Source of the DNA: Triglochin maritima
Taxonomy: Eukaryota > Streptophyta > Magnoliopsida > Alismatales > Juncaginaceae
Reading direction: 5' to 3'
Length of the DNA stretch: 64,000 nt
NCBI GenBank assembly: GCA_963682175.1
Contig: OY821775.1
Location: forward strand, 36,950,053-37,014,052
The notes below the pieces were generated by a model. It worked only from the letters and a program-made list of their open reading frames with translations. It searched no databases and was not told where the DNA came from. A program made the translations under genes and the position numbers. Below, piece by piece: positions 10,783 through 21,922 of the stretch (position 1 is the stretch's first letter; each line of letters begins with the position of its first letter).

Positions 10783-11507
10783 CAAAGAGTTGGAAGAGAA
10801 AGAAGTGAAGGTTGCAGTGGGGACTTCCTTAGACTCTGGTGTTCTGGTGCCAATTTCGAAAGAAGAGGTTGTTACCCTCGGCGATGCTATCGGTGCATTC
10901 CTAAGGTGGCCTCGTCATTTAGTAGAGCTAAATGACACACATGAGGTATACTTTAATTTTGAAAATCAATAAATTTCAATTTTGTTAATAATTATATTTT
11001 TAACGTTTGTATATCTATCGGTAAGGTTTGAAGCCCCTGGAGCAAATGTTCAAATAACCAACTTCCAATCAACATTAATTTGATACCAAATAGGTGCAAA
11101 ATGTTGTATCAATTAATGTTAGGTAGGGAATCACAAGCTGATTGACATCATGTCATGCTTATATTTGTATCTTATATCCATTATCTTTCACCTAAACAAT
11201 GCTATGTTACGAGTTTTATGTTTAGTTTTCAGGAATAAATAGGTTTGAAGAGATAAAACATAAAAGGACCCAAAAGCTGGGAAAAAGTACTGGATTGTGA
11301 GATCTGGGGACCAAAATGCAAGGGAGAAGGACCTGAACGCAAGACAGAAGGACCTAAGAGCAAAACAGAATACTCCACACCATCATGGGGAGTATTTTAG
11401 CAATTGGATTCGGGTCGGAGCTCCAATAAACAAAGTAGATGCATCCAAGACCACCAAATACACAAAGAAAAACCCAGCACAAATTCCAGATGGATCCGGA
11501 CCTTTTT

Positions 11508-11546
11508 GACCGCCAATTGGCGGTCCAAGACCGCTCATTGGCGGTC
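11508..11546. promoter_or_regulatory. Paired palindromes in the solo LTR
   Basis: A perfect 18-bp palindrome GACCGCCAATTGGCGGTC at 11508-11525 and a one-arm variant GACCGCTCATTGGCGGTC at 11529-11546; centres are 21 bp apart. They lie about 120-160 bp upstream of the TATA box, in the U3 part. The same pair is in other Tat LTRs (29791-29829, 55694-55732). Confidence 0.8.
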
Positions 11547-11666
11547 TGTTTTGGCCCAAATTCACCAAGTTTTCTCCTGGACGTGTATTAATGTTTGTTT
11601 AGGCTATTTGTTGTATTGGTTTTGTCCCACATCGGGGGATTGTCCCGGTTTGCCTTTTTCCATGGC

Positions 11667-11675
11667 TATAAATAG
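11667..11675 (+). promoter_or_regulatory. TATA box of the Tat LTR
   Basis: TATAAATAG, conserved on the other strand in the related LTRs at 29661-29670 and 55563-55572. It marks the likely pol II start ~30 bp downstream and so the U3/R boundary. Confidence 0.7.
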
Positions 11676-13904
11676 AACTCTTCACCTTCCATTGTAATGA
11701 CTCCATATTTTAAGTGGTTATTCTTCCTACTAGAAGTGAGGCCTTGAAGCACACACTAAAGTAGGAGGATGCTACTTTTAATGTGAGTCATTTTATCAAT
11801 AAAGTTTTGTGCTTCTTTCATTGTTTGTTTATGCTTCTTTTATTGTTTGTGCATGTTTTAGTTTAATCGTCTTTTATTTCTAGCTTAGTTTTAATATGTT
11901 TTCTTTGCTTAGTTTAATAATTAGTGTAATGTTTAGTGAGTAGTTCCATCCCCTTTGGGGGGTCGAGTAGATGTACATACATGCATTAGAGAATTGGATG
12001 AATGCTTTATTTTTGATGTGTTGATAAAACATGAATGTATGCTTGCTTGTTTAGGATAGAATTTATAACTTGATGAGTTTTGCCAAACTGATTAGACACC
12101 TCTCATGCTTGTTTAGGTTCTTAAATAAACAACCTGCATATGTAAATGGTAATCAACTAAGTTGGTGAATAGATTGATAGGTTTTGCCATAACATTTAGA
12201 CACTTCCTATGCTTGATAAACACCACCTTCATGTGCTTAAAGAATGTATTCTACACCCACCTCTTTTCATGTGTGCACTCACTCCACCCCTTAGGGGTTT
12301 TCCCATTTCTGTATTCCAGCATTCTTCCTCTGTTCTTAGCTTAGTTATTATTTCATTGTTTGGTTCTTCCTTTCGCATTTCCTACTTCTTAGCGTAGTAT
12401 AGAGTAAAGTAGCATAAACATCTTTCTCCCCCTATTTTTGCCACTTGATTTCGTACAAGCAAGAGGCTACTCACCTCCCTGAGGATGACCCCTACTTGCC
12501 ACCACTTCATCGCGGCCGTGCACTTGCGGTTTTAAATAAAACGTTCAACACAAGCCATAACTACTTGGCATTTGGAGGAGAAGGTTAAAGGGTTGTCGTC
12601 GGATTTATACATCACCAAAGAGGATGTTATGCAGTTCATGGTGATGGATTCATTGTGCATCATGATTATCGACGTGCAAGTGAAGTAAGTGTTTTCTTGT
12701 CTATAAGATGAAGTGTATTGAATATATTAAAAAAAATTATCCTAATTATAGCAAAATGTAATTTTTACTCTTGCAGACACCTTTATGATGTCAGAAGGTT
12801 AGTCTTTACCAATGATCAAGTATTTGGATTTGTCACTCCATCTACTTATATATATGGGAATGACGATAAATTGGGTCCGCTTACGGATCTCATGAAAAAT
12901 GGCAAAAGATATTATCTTCTCCCTTATATGATCGGTAAAATTGTTAATTCAAAGTAAGTGGAGTTTGATTTCGTAATAAACTTCTAATTATATATTATAT
13001 ACAACGCTCATTGGATGCTTGTTGTTCTATCCCCCAGACTAATTCGTCATATTGGTTTCATCCTTTGGGGTCTACTAATCCAAGGGAATCCATAAAGAAA
13101 CTTGTTTTCATGTAAGTTCATTTTAATCATCGTATTTGTAATTCATGTATTTTTATTAGTATTATCGACTTCAGTTTGAATAATTTGTGCTACTCAGGAC
13201 AATGAGGGTTTACAAAGTGTTAGGTGGAGTAAGAACAACAAAAAATGCAGGAGTAACATGGCATGGAATTGGAGTAAGTACATTCTCCCATTTTTGTTAA
13301 TTTTGTGAAGTAATGAAACATATATTTAGCGAATTTATATTTTTGTTGTACCGCAAACACACTGGCAATACGGAATGTGGTTACTACATTATGAGATACA
13401 TGGAGGAAATCCTCGAATTTGCAGCTCAAGACGTAGCTCTAACTGAGGTAACATAGATCCAGTTGTATAATTATAGTTTCATTATTTAGATATTAATATT
13501 TTGTACTTGTATTAATAGTTTCATTATTAATATAGGTCTTCCAAAAGAATAGTGATGCCTAGTCACAACATGAGCTACATGATACTCGCGAGCAATGGGC
13601 TCTCTATTTTGTTAGAAACATCTTCATGAACTGACATGTTCTTAAATCATGAACACATTCTTTGTAATTAAACATGCAATTTTATTTAACATGTTTTTTT
13701 TATTACCAACATACAGTTTGTTCTTTAATATAATCAAACATATTTGTGAATGAATGCCAAGTGTCTGTGTATGTATTCTTGTGGATGAATAATTGTGTTT
13801 ATGTATGTTCATTGGATGAATGTGGATTTGTGGATGAATGTGTTGTGCATGATGAATATTTTTCTGGTGCATGATGAATGTATTTATTTTTTTAATCTCG
13901 AAAG

Positions 13905-13998
13905 GGTATAGATGTCAGTTATTAAGTTAACCTAACGTCTATTCCTCATTTGAAGGGCAATAGACGTTGGTTGTATCGTCGAACCGGCGTCTATTCTT
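13905..13998. repeat. Subterminal repeats of CACTA-1, right side (truncated)
   Basis: Copies of GGTATAGATGTCAG, CAATAGACGTTGG and GGCGTCTATTC match the left subterminal motif. The terminal ~20 bp (expected to end TAGTG) is absent, replaced by unrelated sequence. Confidence 0.6.
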
Positions 13999-15007
13999 AA
14001 GCAACTCTTGAACACTCCATATTGATCCATAATCTGGTGCCACACTCATTACATCTTCAACCTCTCATCTTCCTACACTCAATGCCAAACTTCACAACTT
14101 GCATATTCATTCTGATCGTATATCCAAGTGCGCTCAAGTTAGAGTGTTTAGTTAGATTGTTATTCCATTTCCACATTCAAGAATCACCTAAGCATTGTAA
14201 AGTTTTAAGGAATCTCCCTCTCAGGTTGTGAGAGGAGACATGAGCGATGTAAGGTTGTTCGCAAGGCTCGGTGTTGTAGAAGGTGTTGATCTTCACCCGA
14301 AACGGAAATCGAATAGTGGAACCTTAAATGGGACTTGGAGGATCGAGCAGGGCCTACGAGGATGACTAGGACTGGGTGTGGTGTCGAACCTCTTTATATC
14401 TGACGTCCAATTGTGGTTTGCGTGTTCTATTATTAATCCCTTTAGTTACCTCTTAATTCCACATTTAGTTTGAGATTAGAGGGCCATCAATCCTAACATT
14501 TGGTTGTTCGTGTTCTCCTTGTCTTTGTTCCTATAATGTGAATAAATTACAACCATGTTCTCGACAATGTGTAAGCTTTATTTTGGTCTCTTTTTCAGTT
14601 TTCTCTTGATTTTTTGGCCTTTTCTTGATTTAATTTTGGTTATCTTCTATGGGGTTTGGATCATCAACGATTTGGTCGAAACAAGTTCGTTCGTTTCCAC
14701 AAATGCACTAGCTCATTGTTCCAAACAAGTTGGCCCATTCTATCCCAACATACTCACTTGATCGTCCAAAAAAGTTGGCTCATTTGGTCCAAACCAGCTT
14801 GTCAGTTGGTCCAAAGAAGCTGGATTGTTTGGTCCAAACAACCTGGCTCTTTTGGTCCAAACAAGCTAGGTTGTTGTTCCAAATAGTTTGTTCGGGACGC
14901 AAGTGTCCCAGTCATGATTGGTTCTCATTACATTTCTTGCATAAAGGAGAACAAATGTTTGGAAGATCTAAAAACACACAGCATTTGACAATGTTTGGAA
15001 TTTGGGA
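13999..15007. repeat. Non-coding stretch with a ~31-bp minisatellite at about 14710-14890
   Basis: About six imperfect copies of a unit like TTTGGTCCAAACAAGCTGGC lie between 14710 and 14890. The rest shows no recognisable gene or element end. Confidence 0.7.
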
Positions 15008-16690
15008 TTAGTCACAATTAGTTCTACTTATCACTCTTGTGTCACTTTTGTTAAGCACCCGGGCGAGCCTAAGTCGACGGTTATCTGTAGACGATGAATA
15101 CCTCTCTTTTGGAGTACATTTCAAAAATTCATGCAGCATCCACCCACTCCATTGTTCCAAGACAGAAGCCGCACTCCCGGAACAATTGCATGCATTGTAC
15201 ATAAGGATAGACAATGTTGGATAGAAAATTGTCTTGTCGTTAACTGCTCCAAAAGCTTCCTTGATGGACTCACCCAAATAATGGAGAGATGGAGTGATCC
15301 AGGGCTTCTTCCTATTTACGATGTTTTTGGGATTGCAAGGTTCGGGTGCTGGAGAATTACTATCCATTGCATTAGATTCTCTTGATCCCTCATCATCCTT
15401 ATTTGCTTCACAGTTGCTACTATGAGAAGACCAACTTCTCCCGATATTTAGTTCTTCCCTAGCTTCCTTTTTTAAGGGATTGCATGGGACCCTTCCATAA
15501 AACAACTCCGAGTCATGGACGATCTCATCTCATCTTCACATTCGAATGACACATCTTTCAAATTCATCTGACCATTGTGCGTCTATAACAACCCCAATAA
15601 AAACCTTAGAAAACAGTTAAAACATTTGCAATTAACACAATACCCGACATTTAAAGACGCATACACTAGGAAACATGATGGTATATCACCAAGATTGGCA
15701 ATTTCCGTTTGACTCTCAGGCCACCAAGAGACATCCATCTCAACTGTCGTCCACCCGACACTCCACCCAGAGCGAGACTGTAACTGCAACCACTTCCCCG
15801 TTGGATTTTTCTTTCTTAAGTTATCTAGTGGTTCTTCAATTGTACTTGTGTGTATCTAAAACCCATTTCCCGATTAAAGTTTCATTGGAGGTTCTCCTTT
15901 CCAATTTGAATAAGTTCCCGCGAGGGCCTATTTCCAACCCAAACTTCATCAATGCACAACTAGAGGAATAACACGTGGCGTTCCATAGCCCATTGCGCCT
16001 TCTTTGATCTAGCTCCATATCCCAATACAGAAAGGTGGACTCAATACGAGGTAGCAATCAACCCTATGATGTTTTCTTGTTGAACTGGCAAACATGCTTC
16101 ATCAATGATTGCAGCCATGAAACTACCACTGCCATATACACCCTCGAAGGAGATGTTGTAAGGGACCAAACAACCGTGGCAATATTTGGACAAATGATCA
16201 CTCATATTGTTGAACCTATTTGTCATCACTCAACTGCTAATTATTAAATTCAAAAAGCAACACGAATCATTATCAAATAGACTACAAATATCAATAGGCA
16301 ACATATCGTCCATACAAGAAGTTAATGATAAAGGAAGTAGCATCCATTATGAAATTGATGTAGTATGATCCATACTAGTGAAGTTAAAACAAGGGGATGT
16401 CGAAAAATATAAAAAAATCGAAATTAATGAATACAAAACATCCTGTAATAACAAAACCTTTAAGCTCACTGGCCATCATCGATGGCATCCCATATAGTAT
16501 CACTAAGAAGCCCCATCCCCATGGTTACTTCATCCCGACAATTTCCACGTACACATTGATTAAGACCGCTACATTGTGGCACGTCTGTCATTTGCTCAAC
16601 CTCTTCCAATAGCTCATCAGCCCCTTCATCTATAATGAAATTATATAATGCGCACGCAACCACTACAAGCTTTGATTGTGACTCCAAAGT
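15008..16690 (-). pseudogene. Decayed DNA-transposon remnant, possibly PIF/Harbinger
   Basis: Only the piece 16687-16466 is recognisable: SQSKLVVVACALYNFI followed by a gapped ~40 residues and RDEV…SDTIW resembles the C-terminal end of plant PIF/Harbinger (DDE_Tnp_4) transposases. Further along the same strand, a 165-codon open frame (15505-15008) and scattered frames at 16230-15830 could be the accessory Myb/SANT-like protein that these elements encode next to the transposase, but I could not match a domain. Direction and spacing fit; identity is tentative. Confidence 0.4.
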
Positions 16691-17345
16691 ATATATTCAT
16701 TGTTGTTGACTATGTTTATAAGAGGGTTGAGACTATCCCTACCAATACCAATGATAACAAAGTGGTCACCAAATTTTTAAGGGACATTTTTGTACGATTT
16801 GGTACGTCTCGTACAAAAATTAGGGACACGGGTACCCACTTCTGCAACTGCTCATTTGAAGCGCTTATGAGGAAGTATTTGATCACCTACAAGCTTACAA
16901 CCCCATATCATTGCAAAGCAGTGGGCAGGTTCAAATTTCTAACTATCAATTAAAGCAAATCCTTGAGAGGAAAGTTAATTCCTCGAGGAAGGATTGGTCT
17001 ACTAAACTGAATGACGTGTTGTGGGCTTTGCTTACCACATACAAGACAAAACTAGGTATGTCCCCTTCTCGAGTAGGGTACGGCAAGGTGTGCGACCTAT
17101 CGGTCAAGCTGGAGCATCAGGCTTTCTCGGCGATCAAGAACCTTAATATGGATCTTGATCAAGTCGGTGCTCATCGTAAGCTCGACTTGTGGGATTGGAG
17201 AGTTATGCAATGACGCGTACAAAAATACCAAAATTCATAAGTCCCGAGCCAAAATGTTTCATGGTCGCAAGATTATGCAAGGTGTTTACGACCAGGCAGA
17301 AAGTGCTTCTCTACAAATTCTGGCTTCATCTATTTGTGGGTAAGA
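16660..17345 (+). pseudogene. Tat/Athila-type gypsy integrase fragment
   Basis: The integrase core is clear: KYIFIVVDYVYKRVETIPT (first catalytic Asp), FVRFGTSRTKIRDTGTHFCN (second Asp) and then, after a frameshift near 16925, [20 protein letters not shown] with a Gln-Ile-Ser-Asn context where the catalytic Glu is expected, and [18 protein letters not shown] second shift near 17195 leads to [22 protein letters not shown]. Integrase inserts the element's cDNA into the genome. No reverse transcriptase precedes it; this is an isolated fragment. Confidence 0.85.
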
Positions 17346-18511
17346 TCTGCAATCACTAGTCTGGCCCATTTATCGTGCAAACCGTATTTACTCATGGAGC
17401 GTTTGAAATCCTAAAATTGAGGGGGCACCATCTGAAATCGAGGAGGTTATTGTTCTTCATAAACCTCTCTCGCACTCAATCGTTTCAATGGTTGAGTTTT
17501 CATCTTTGTACATATTGTTGTTATTTTGAAAAAACTCCCCTACTATTGTTGTTGTCGAATATGAAAGTGCAGTCATGACGAGAGACCTGACACTTCAGGG
17601 TTGCAATATTGATTAAAGAGCACATTTGACTTTGTCAAATTCAGGACCCACATGAAAATCAAAGAACTAATGCGCATATTTTCCTATATCAATAAGTGTG
17701 GGGGTCTGACGACATTCTTTCCACACAAAACCCTAACTATTTATAGCCCCTCTCCCTTGTTTTGTTTCCTCCACCCAACGAAAACACATTTATTTACCTC
17801 CACCAAACCACATTCACGTTCAGGCTGAAACCAAATGCCACCCGAACTAGACAGTTTGCTTGTAGCAGACCAAATCCCACTAGTGACGGATTGGTTTTTC
17901 GCGGATCAGCCAGTCTGTTTTCTCATGATGGGCGAACGTGTTGCTGGCGTTTCTCGAGCATTTTCATCTGTTGATTTACAGATCTAGAGTCCTCCCGGTG
18001 GTGTGGTGAGTACATTGGTGATCCAAACTTCATTTTCTTGATTGTAATTAATCATTTCAATACGTAGACCACTCGTGCTTAAATCACCAATTCCAACCTA
18101 GTCTTACATTGCCCTAAACTCAACAAACCATATTTGCATTTTTCAGGTTGTGTTCACCACATCCATCTGCCAGTAGCGAATTGTTATCCGCAAAAGGAAG
18201 ACGGGTTGGCGGATTTGGCCTTGTGCTTTTAATGTTGATCAGAAGAAACGACCTTGTGCCCACACCTGATCCGCTAGTAATGGGTATTAATCCGTCAGTG
18301 GCGTATTGTTTAGTGTAAAGTTTGCTTTTTTCATCTTTTGGTGGTTTCTTGGGTTGTGAGTGTTTACTGGGCTACGCGAGCATATGCATCTCTGTCCACC
18401 ACAGGTGTGTAGTTCAGGATGTCGCATCAAGCTCGCCTTGGGTAGGATATAGGTTTAATGGAATCATACTTTGCATTTATCATTACTCATTTAGGGGTGC
18501 CTTTTGATGTT
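17346..18511 (+). other. Unassigned stretch, LTR-like character
   Basis: Contains a TATA-like CTATTTATAGCCCC at 17736 and repeats of TGACGGATT/GGCGGATTTGG/ATCCGTCAGTGGCG, which resemble the palindrome pair of the nearby Tat-type LTRs. No protein is recognised. It could be an old LTR or leader of the same lineage. Confidence 0.35.
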
Positions 18512-20033
18512 TGATTGATTGTTTTAACAACCGCAAGTGCATGACGTAGGTGAAAATGTGGCAAATACTGGTCGAACCTCAAGGAGTTATGAGTGTTGTT
18601 GTAACTACCATACTCGAGTGGGAAATGCAAGCAGAACGAGGGGATTATGCTAAACTAACTACACTAAATGATGAATTAATCAACAATTAAACTAAACCCA
18701 CATGCAGTGGACGTGCATAGGTATGTGTGTGTGAGTGGTTCTTGATTACATGAGGCACAAGTGTGTAAAGTAGGTGAAATCAACTAGAAACTAGTGTGGA
18801 GTCTAATTAACATCAACTACATTTACAATAATACATGACTATTACAGTTAGACATGAAGTTAAGATGCACTTTAGGTTGTCAAGAATGAACTAAGTACCT
18901 AGTGTGGACATTAGGACATCAATTAACCATCCGTACATCCCAATACATTCATGCATTCTCTACCAATCAAGAATCCATACATAACAAGCCATTTACCAAA
19001 ACATGATGATCCATTACAAGCAACATGATTAACTATAGATCTAGCATGAGAGAAGTACCCAACAAGGCTATTTTTCGATCTAAAACAAGTTTAAGCAAGT
19101 TACATGCATAAATCAACATCAAGCATATATGAAATGACACAAGATAAAAGAAACTCATCACTAACACTTCACATAATCTACATCACCTCCAGCCATATGG
19201 GGTGGTTCTACTCACTTATCATCACTACAAACATGGAAATGAAGAGATTAAGACTAAACATGTCATAAAACTCTAACTAGAAATGTAACCAACAAAATAA
19301 AAAACTAATTGGATAGAAAGAAAGTTAATGACAAGAGGACCATGAATCCAACCTTATATTAAAGAAAATGTGAGATTACAACCTTCATCCACCTTCCTCT
19401 ACTTGTAGACAAATTGGGTAAAAACTAAGCTATTTTAATGGTGGAGGCTGAGAACAAGAAAGGTAGGAGTAACATTGCTATTTATAGAACAAAGAGTGGT
19501 GTAGATGAATCTAGAAGCAATCCAACGACTGTATCTCTTTCTCTATGGTCTGGTGCAACCAAATACACACGCTCGAGCCACGGGACAAATTGGGGCATGT
19601 TTGGGCCAAAATGATCTGGTAGTGGTGGATTAAAATCCACCACTGGCGGATATTTTGTGTCCGATCAGCCTTGATTATGTTCAGAAACTTAAGTTCTCTA
19701 TTTTGCATTTGAGGTGCACTCCAGGTCTGCTGGTTCGAGTATGTTTGGTCTTAATTTCCCAAAAACTCTTCACGGTCATGGTATTTAGGGATATTTTCTC
19801 CTAAAATGTTTTTCTTTCGTTCAAGTCTCTCCGAGTTTCATCTGGGTCCTTCATGAATTGTAGATGGGTCCTTGAGCATGACAAACAGGTCCAAGATGCT
19901 TCAATAAGGTCTTTTCTTCTTGCATTTATATCCTTTTTGGTTCCTGAAACACATCACACAAACACTCGTGCAACACAAAATTAGGGTACAATAAAGAATA
20001 TATTGCTTGAATGCAATGTATGATATGCTACTA
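18512..20033 (-). mobile_element. Solo LTR, second Tat/Athila-type family (1522 bp, TSD ATGTT)
   Basis: It is an inverted copy of the LTR at 20351-21897 over its whole length: it starts TGATTGATTGTTTTAACAACCGC and ends CTACTAATAA. The flanks 18507-18511 and 20034-20038 are both ATGTT. The 3'-type end reads AA where CA is expected; the partner LTR has the same variant. TATA box on the minus strand near 19480 (CTATTTATAG). Confidence 0.85.
19613..19652. promoter_or_regulatory. Paired palindromes in the solo LTR
   Basis: Two 19-bp near-palindromes, 19613-19631 and 19634-19652 (core ATCCACCACTGGCGGAT), centres 21 bp apart. They occupy the same place as the pair at 20761-20800 in the inverted partner LTR. 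Confidence 0.7.
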
Positions 20034-20350
20034 ATAAATGTTCTCATTGTCGAACTTGGGTGGACTCCTCTCCTTTATGGGGACGGGAGTCGAAATTCTC
20101 CCTCATCCTTGGTAGACTCATTTTACCGTTCCCTGACCGATGAAGGTGAATGTATGACTTTCACCATCAATGGTAATACTTATTCTCTCAATCCATCTAT
20201 TATCGCGGATATTACCATGTTGCCCTTTTTGGATTGTAAGGTCCACCAATGCTGAACACCAAATTTGTATCATTCGGCGATGAGTAGAGGGAACCCGGTA
20301 AACCCTCATGGGAGTTTAACACCCATATGTACAAGAATGTGCATGTTGTC
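20034..20350 (+). pseudogene. Internal fragment of an Athila-type ORF between two inverted LTRs
   Basis: Open frame to 20255: GWTPLLYGDGSRNSPSS…VDSFYRSL…TFTINGNTYSLNPSIIADITM, resembling the 'putative plant transposon protein' domain found in Athila-type elements; its function is unknown. The frame continues leftwards across the solo-LTR insertion (…THLGVPFD at ~18490-18508), so the LTR landed in it. Short fragment. Confidence 0.5.
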
Positions 20351-21897
20351 TTATTAGTAGCATATCATACGTTGCATTCATGCTATATATCTTTTATTTT
20401 ACGTCAATTTTGTGGTACTTGAGTGTTTCTTTGTGGTGTTTCAAGTGTTAGGTAATAAAGAAGAGAAAGGAAAAGAAAAGGACTGAAATGCAAGAAGAAA
20501 TGACTCAAATGAAGCAAAGAGGACATGTTTGTCATGCATAAGGACCCATCTGCAAATCAGGAATGACCCAGATGAAATCCAGAAGGACCTGAACGCACGA
20601 AAAAGATTTCGGGCACAAAAATCCTTCAAAACCATGATCTTGAGAAGTATTTGGAAAATTAAAAGCAAACGAGCTCACACCAACAAACCAGGAGTCCACC
20701 CTACGTGCAAAATAGGACACTTTAGCTCTTGGAAGAAATTAGGGCCAATCGGGCGCAAAAGATCCACCAGTGACAGATTTTGATCCGCCATTGGTGGATC
20801 ATGTTTGCCCAATTTGCCCCCAATTTGTCCCGTCGCTTGAACTTGTATATTTGGGTGCACAAAGAAAGTGATTACAACCATCAGATTGCTCCTAGATTCA
20901 TCTATGCCACTCTTTCTTTTGTAAACAACAATGTTTCTTCTTCCTTTCCTCTTCTTCTCCACTTCCACCATTAAAGTAAGTTTGTTTTTACCCAATTTGG
21001 TTGCAAGTAGAGGAAGGTAGATGAAGATTGTAATCTTATATTTTCTTTAATATAAGGTTGGATTCATGTTCCTCTTGTCATTAACTTTCTTTCTATGCAA
21101 TTATTTTTTGATTTTGTTGGTTAGTTTTCTAGGTAGAGTTTATGCCATGTTTAGTCTTAATCTCTTGTTTTCCATGCTTGTTATTATGATTAGTGAGTAG
21201 ATCCACCCCATTTGGGGTTGAGGAAATGTAGTTGATGGTGAAGTGTATGATGGGTTCTTCTTATCTTGTGTCATTTCATGTGCATAATGTAGATTTATAC
21301 TTGTAACTTGCTAAAACTTGTATTCGATGGGATAATGGCCACACTAGGTACTTATCTCATGCTAGATCTAGACTTTTTCTTGTTGCTTCTATTGTTTATC
21401 TTTGTATGGAAGTGGTTTGTTATGTATGAATGCTCGATTGGGTAGAGAATACATGAATGTATTATGTTGTATGGATGGTTAACTGAAGTCCTAGCGTCCA
21501 CAATAGGTACTTAGTTCATTCTTGACAACCCAAAGTGCATCTTAACTTCATGTCCAACTATATTAGTCATGTATTTATTTAAATGTAATTGATGTTAATT
21601 AGACTCTACACTATTTTCTAGTTGATGTCACCTACTTTACACATTTGTACTTAATGAAATGAAGACACACTCATGCACACACACCTCACTATTGCACCTC
21701 CACTCTAAGGGTTTAGTTTAATTGTTGATTAATTCATCATTTAGTAGTTTGTTTAGCATAATACCTTCATTCTCCTCTCCTTTCCCACTCGAGTAGGGTA
21801 GCAACAACAACGCGCACAACTCCTCATGGACACGACCCGTACTTGTTGTGTCTTCACCGACGTCGTGCACTTACGGTTGTTTTAACTGAATCAATCA
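20351..21897 (+). repeat. 5' LTR of a Tat/Athila-type element (1547 bp)
   Basis: Begins TTATTAGTAGCATATC and ends GAATCAATCA, directly before a tRNA-Asp primer site. It is the inverted homologue of 18512-20033. Palindrome pair at 20761-20779 and 20782-20800. No matching 3' LTR is seen to the right within the window. Confidence 0.85.
20761..20800. promoter_or_regulatory. Paired palindromes in the 5' LTR
   Basis: GATCCGCCATTGGTGGATC at 20782-20800, preceded by a weaker copy at 20761-20779; centres 21 bp apart. Confidence 0.7.
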
Positions 21898-21903
21898 AGT
21901 TTT

Positions 21904-21922
21904 TAGCGTTGTTGTCGGGGAG
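21904..21922 (+). other. Primer binding site, tRNA-Asp type
   Basis: Matches the complement of the 3' end of plant tRNA-Asp at 15 of 19 positions; the four differences are all G-to-A or C-to-T transitions, as expected from decay of methylated cytosines. Reverse transcription would start here. tRNA-Asp priming is a hallmark of Athila/Tat elements. Confidence 0.75.

Larger units (their letters stand above)
11139..12550 (+). mobile_element. Solo LTR, Tat/Athila-type (1412 bp, TSD CAAGC)
   Basis: Starts TGATTGACATCA, ends CGTTCAACA. The 5 bp before it (11134-11138) and after it (12551-12555) are both CAAGC. Related LTRs: 1-351, 28638-30198 and 46348-56039. It interrupts the Ulp1 gene. Solo LTRs arise by recombination between the two LTRs of a full element. 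Orientation is given by the TATA box at 11667 and the conserved 3' end. Confidence 0.93.
10783..13635 (+). pseudogene. CACTA-borne DUF8039-like / Ulp1 (C48) cysteine protease gene, split by a solo LTR
   Basis: Exon-like pieces read on the plus strand: 10783-10945 (…VGTSLDSGVLVPIS…LGDAIGAFLRWPRHLV, DUF8039-like), 12556-~12688 (LYITKEDVMQF…), 12777-12953, ~13010-13110 (AHWMLVVL, catalytic His region, frameshifted before YWFHPLGSTNPRESIKKLV), ~13199-13272, ~13352-13448 (TGNTECGYYIMRYMEE with the catalytic Cys) and 13536-13635. Several junctions keep GT-AG signals. Ulp1-type proteases cleave SUMO; CACTA and MULE elements often carry such genes with unknown benefit. Breaks: the solo LTR at 11139-12550, a frameshift near 13040 and a TAG at 13559-13561 just before QHELHDTREQW…. 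Confidence 0.75.
2613..13998 (+). mobile_element. CACTA (En/Spm-type) DNA transposon, CACTA-1, right terminus lost
   Basis: The left end reads CATTAGTGCAGAATAGGAAA, nearly the same as the left end of the second CACTA at 45950 (ACTAGTGCAGAATAGCAAAT). It is followed by subterminal repeats built on GACGTCGG/GACGTCTATG. The same repeat type recurs at 13905-13997, but the expected terminal CACTAGTG is missing there, so the right end is truncated. Inside are a decayed DUF8039-like/Ulp1-protease gene, a MULE and a solo LTR. No CACTA transposase (TNP2) domain was recognised, so it needed help from another copy. Boundaries: left good, right approximate. Confidence 0.7.

Noticed and set aside
15008..15505. 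165-codon minus-strand frame as a host gene.
   Set aside because: No conserved domain recognised, set among transposon remnants on the same strand; more likely part of a decayed DNA transposon.
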